From contig JAAYLY010000054.1 of assembly GCA_012521625.1 (NCBI GenBank), positions 1-6,459 on the forward strand: a stretch of DNA of 6,459 nucleotides, read 5' to 3'. A model generated the notes under the pieces. The model made no database searches and had not been told where the DNA came from. It saw nothing but the letters and a program-made list of their open reading frames with translations. The position numbers were made by a program, and so were the translations under genes. This DNA comes from Tissierellia bacterium (GTDB lineage Bacteria > Bacillota > Clostridia > Tissierellales > Tissierellaceae). Below, piece by piece: positions 6,194-6,459 of this stretch (the stretch's first letter is position 1; every line of letters starts with the position of its first letter).

Positions 6194-6367
6194 ATGGAGG
6201 GCAATTCAAATTTCCAACATATTTTGGAAAGGTTTAAGGCAGCAGATGTGGATACTAAGATAGAAATGTATACTACCATAAGGGGATTAACAGTAGAACA
6301 GTATAAGGAATTATTAAGATATTTCCCAATCAAGGAATTAGATAGATTAGAACAAGCGATGGGATAA
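6194..6367 (+). CDS. Small protein of unknown function (57 aa)
   Basis: I do not recognise this protein. It begins MEGNSNFQHILERFKAADVD and ends KELDRLEQAMG before TAA at 6365-6367. A perfect AGGAGG (6181-6186) lies 7 bases before the ATG, which is the main support for it being translated. It has no signal peptide, membrane segment, cysteine or metal motif. It is rich in Glu, Lys, Arg and Leu, and segments such as VEQYKELLRYF and IKELDRLEQAM look helical, so a small soluble, all-helical protein is likely. It follows thrB by 55 bases on the same strand with no clear terminator or strong promoter between, and a hairpin terminator comes right after it, so it may be the last gene of the thr transcript. 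A link to threonine metabolism is not shown. Confidence 0.75.
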   Translation: MEGNSNFQHILERFKAADVDTKIEMYTTIRGLTVEQYKELLRYFPIKELDRLEQAMG

Positions 6368-6372
6368 ATGAT

Positions 6373-6402
6373 AATAGCCAAGGCAATTTTGCCTTGGCTG
6401 TT
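6373..6402 (+). terminator. Terminator hairpin after the small gene, possibly serving both strands
   Basis: AATAGCCAAGGCA (6373-6385) pairs with TGCCTTGGCTGTT (6390-6402) around ATTT, a 13-pair stem with one G-U and a GC-rich core. The following T-run is weak (GTTATTTC) on this strand and equally modest on the other (ATTATCATTT). Its place 5 bases after the small gene's stop, and facing a possible convergent gene, suggests a shared terminator. Confidence 0.7.
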
Positions 6403-6423
6403 ATTTCATCCTTATAAGATTTT

Positions 6424-6459
6424 TTATAATACTGCTAAATCCTCATCCTTAGGATCACA
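6424..6459 (-). CDS. Possible 3' end of a convergent gene running in from the right edge
   Basis: Read on the minus strand from the window edge, the sequence gives CDPKDEDLAVL followed by TAA (6424-6426). The acidic tail looks like a plausible protein end, and the stop lies about 22 bases before the hairpin at 6373-6402, as expected for a gene sharing that terminator. Eleven codons are too few to identify a product or to exclude chance. Confidence 0.35.
   Translation of the reverse strand, partial: CDPKDEDLAVL

Noticed and set aside
6094..6381. Minus-strand 95-aa reading frame over the small gene and the thrB end
   Set aside because: Antisense to a better supported gene with AGGAGG; it starts inside the terminator hairpin.
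1..6459. CRISPR array, defence genes or phage genes
   Set aside because: No regularly spaced repeats and no genes of such families were seen; apart from the element end the window holds metabolic genes.

Overview
The window reads as a piece of a low-GC Bacillota chromosome, most likely a clostridial or Tissierellia-type anaerobe. The grounds are high A+T content, heavy use of AGG, ATA and TTA codons, strong AGGAGG-type ribosome binding sites, a T-box leader, and a citrate lyase ligase gene. This placement is inferred from composition and gene content; no species can be named.

Left part (1-982): the first ~126 bases are the right end of an IS200/IS605-type element. It has the last codons of a tnpB-like gene, the 3' scaffold of its omega RNA and the subterminal hairpin. 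Directly after it the sequence becomes a citC gene ([citrate [pro-3S]-lyase] ligase) that begins inside its N-terminal GNAT domain. The element therefore sits within citC, and its 5' part is absent here. The rest of citC is broken once more by a one-base loss in a run of seven A's near 806-812. The remnant ends at 982 and is followed by a perfect 14-bp terminator hairpin at 1051-1083.

Middle (1084-1420): a sigma-A-like promoter (TTGAAA, 16 bases, TATAAT) leads into a T-box riboswitch. Stem I, a specifier region (ACU, with ACA as alternative, both Thr), a stem II with S-turn-like loop, the T-box bulge UGGAACA and two mutually exclusive hairpins (antiterminator and terminator) can all be traced. 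Uncharged tRNA-Thr is the predicted signal.

Right part (1421-6138): an intact, tightly packed operon of aspartate kinase, aspartate-semialdehyde dehydrogenase, threonine synthase and homoserine kinase. Together these cover four of the five steps from aspartate to threonine. The missing step is homoserine dehydrogenase (hom), which must be encoded elsewhere if the pathway works. The Thr-type T-box fits the products: low charged tRNA-Thr should let transcription continue into the operon.

End (6139-6459): an A/T-only hairpin touching a perfect AGGAGG, a 57-residue protein I do not recognise, a GC-rich terminator hairpin, and possibly the last codons of a convergent gene entering from the right edge. 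I see no evidence of a novel defence or mobile system. The most interesting points are the T-box leader, the element-interrupted citC and the unidentified small gene.
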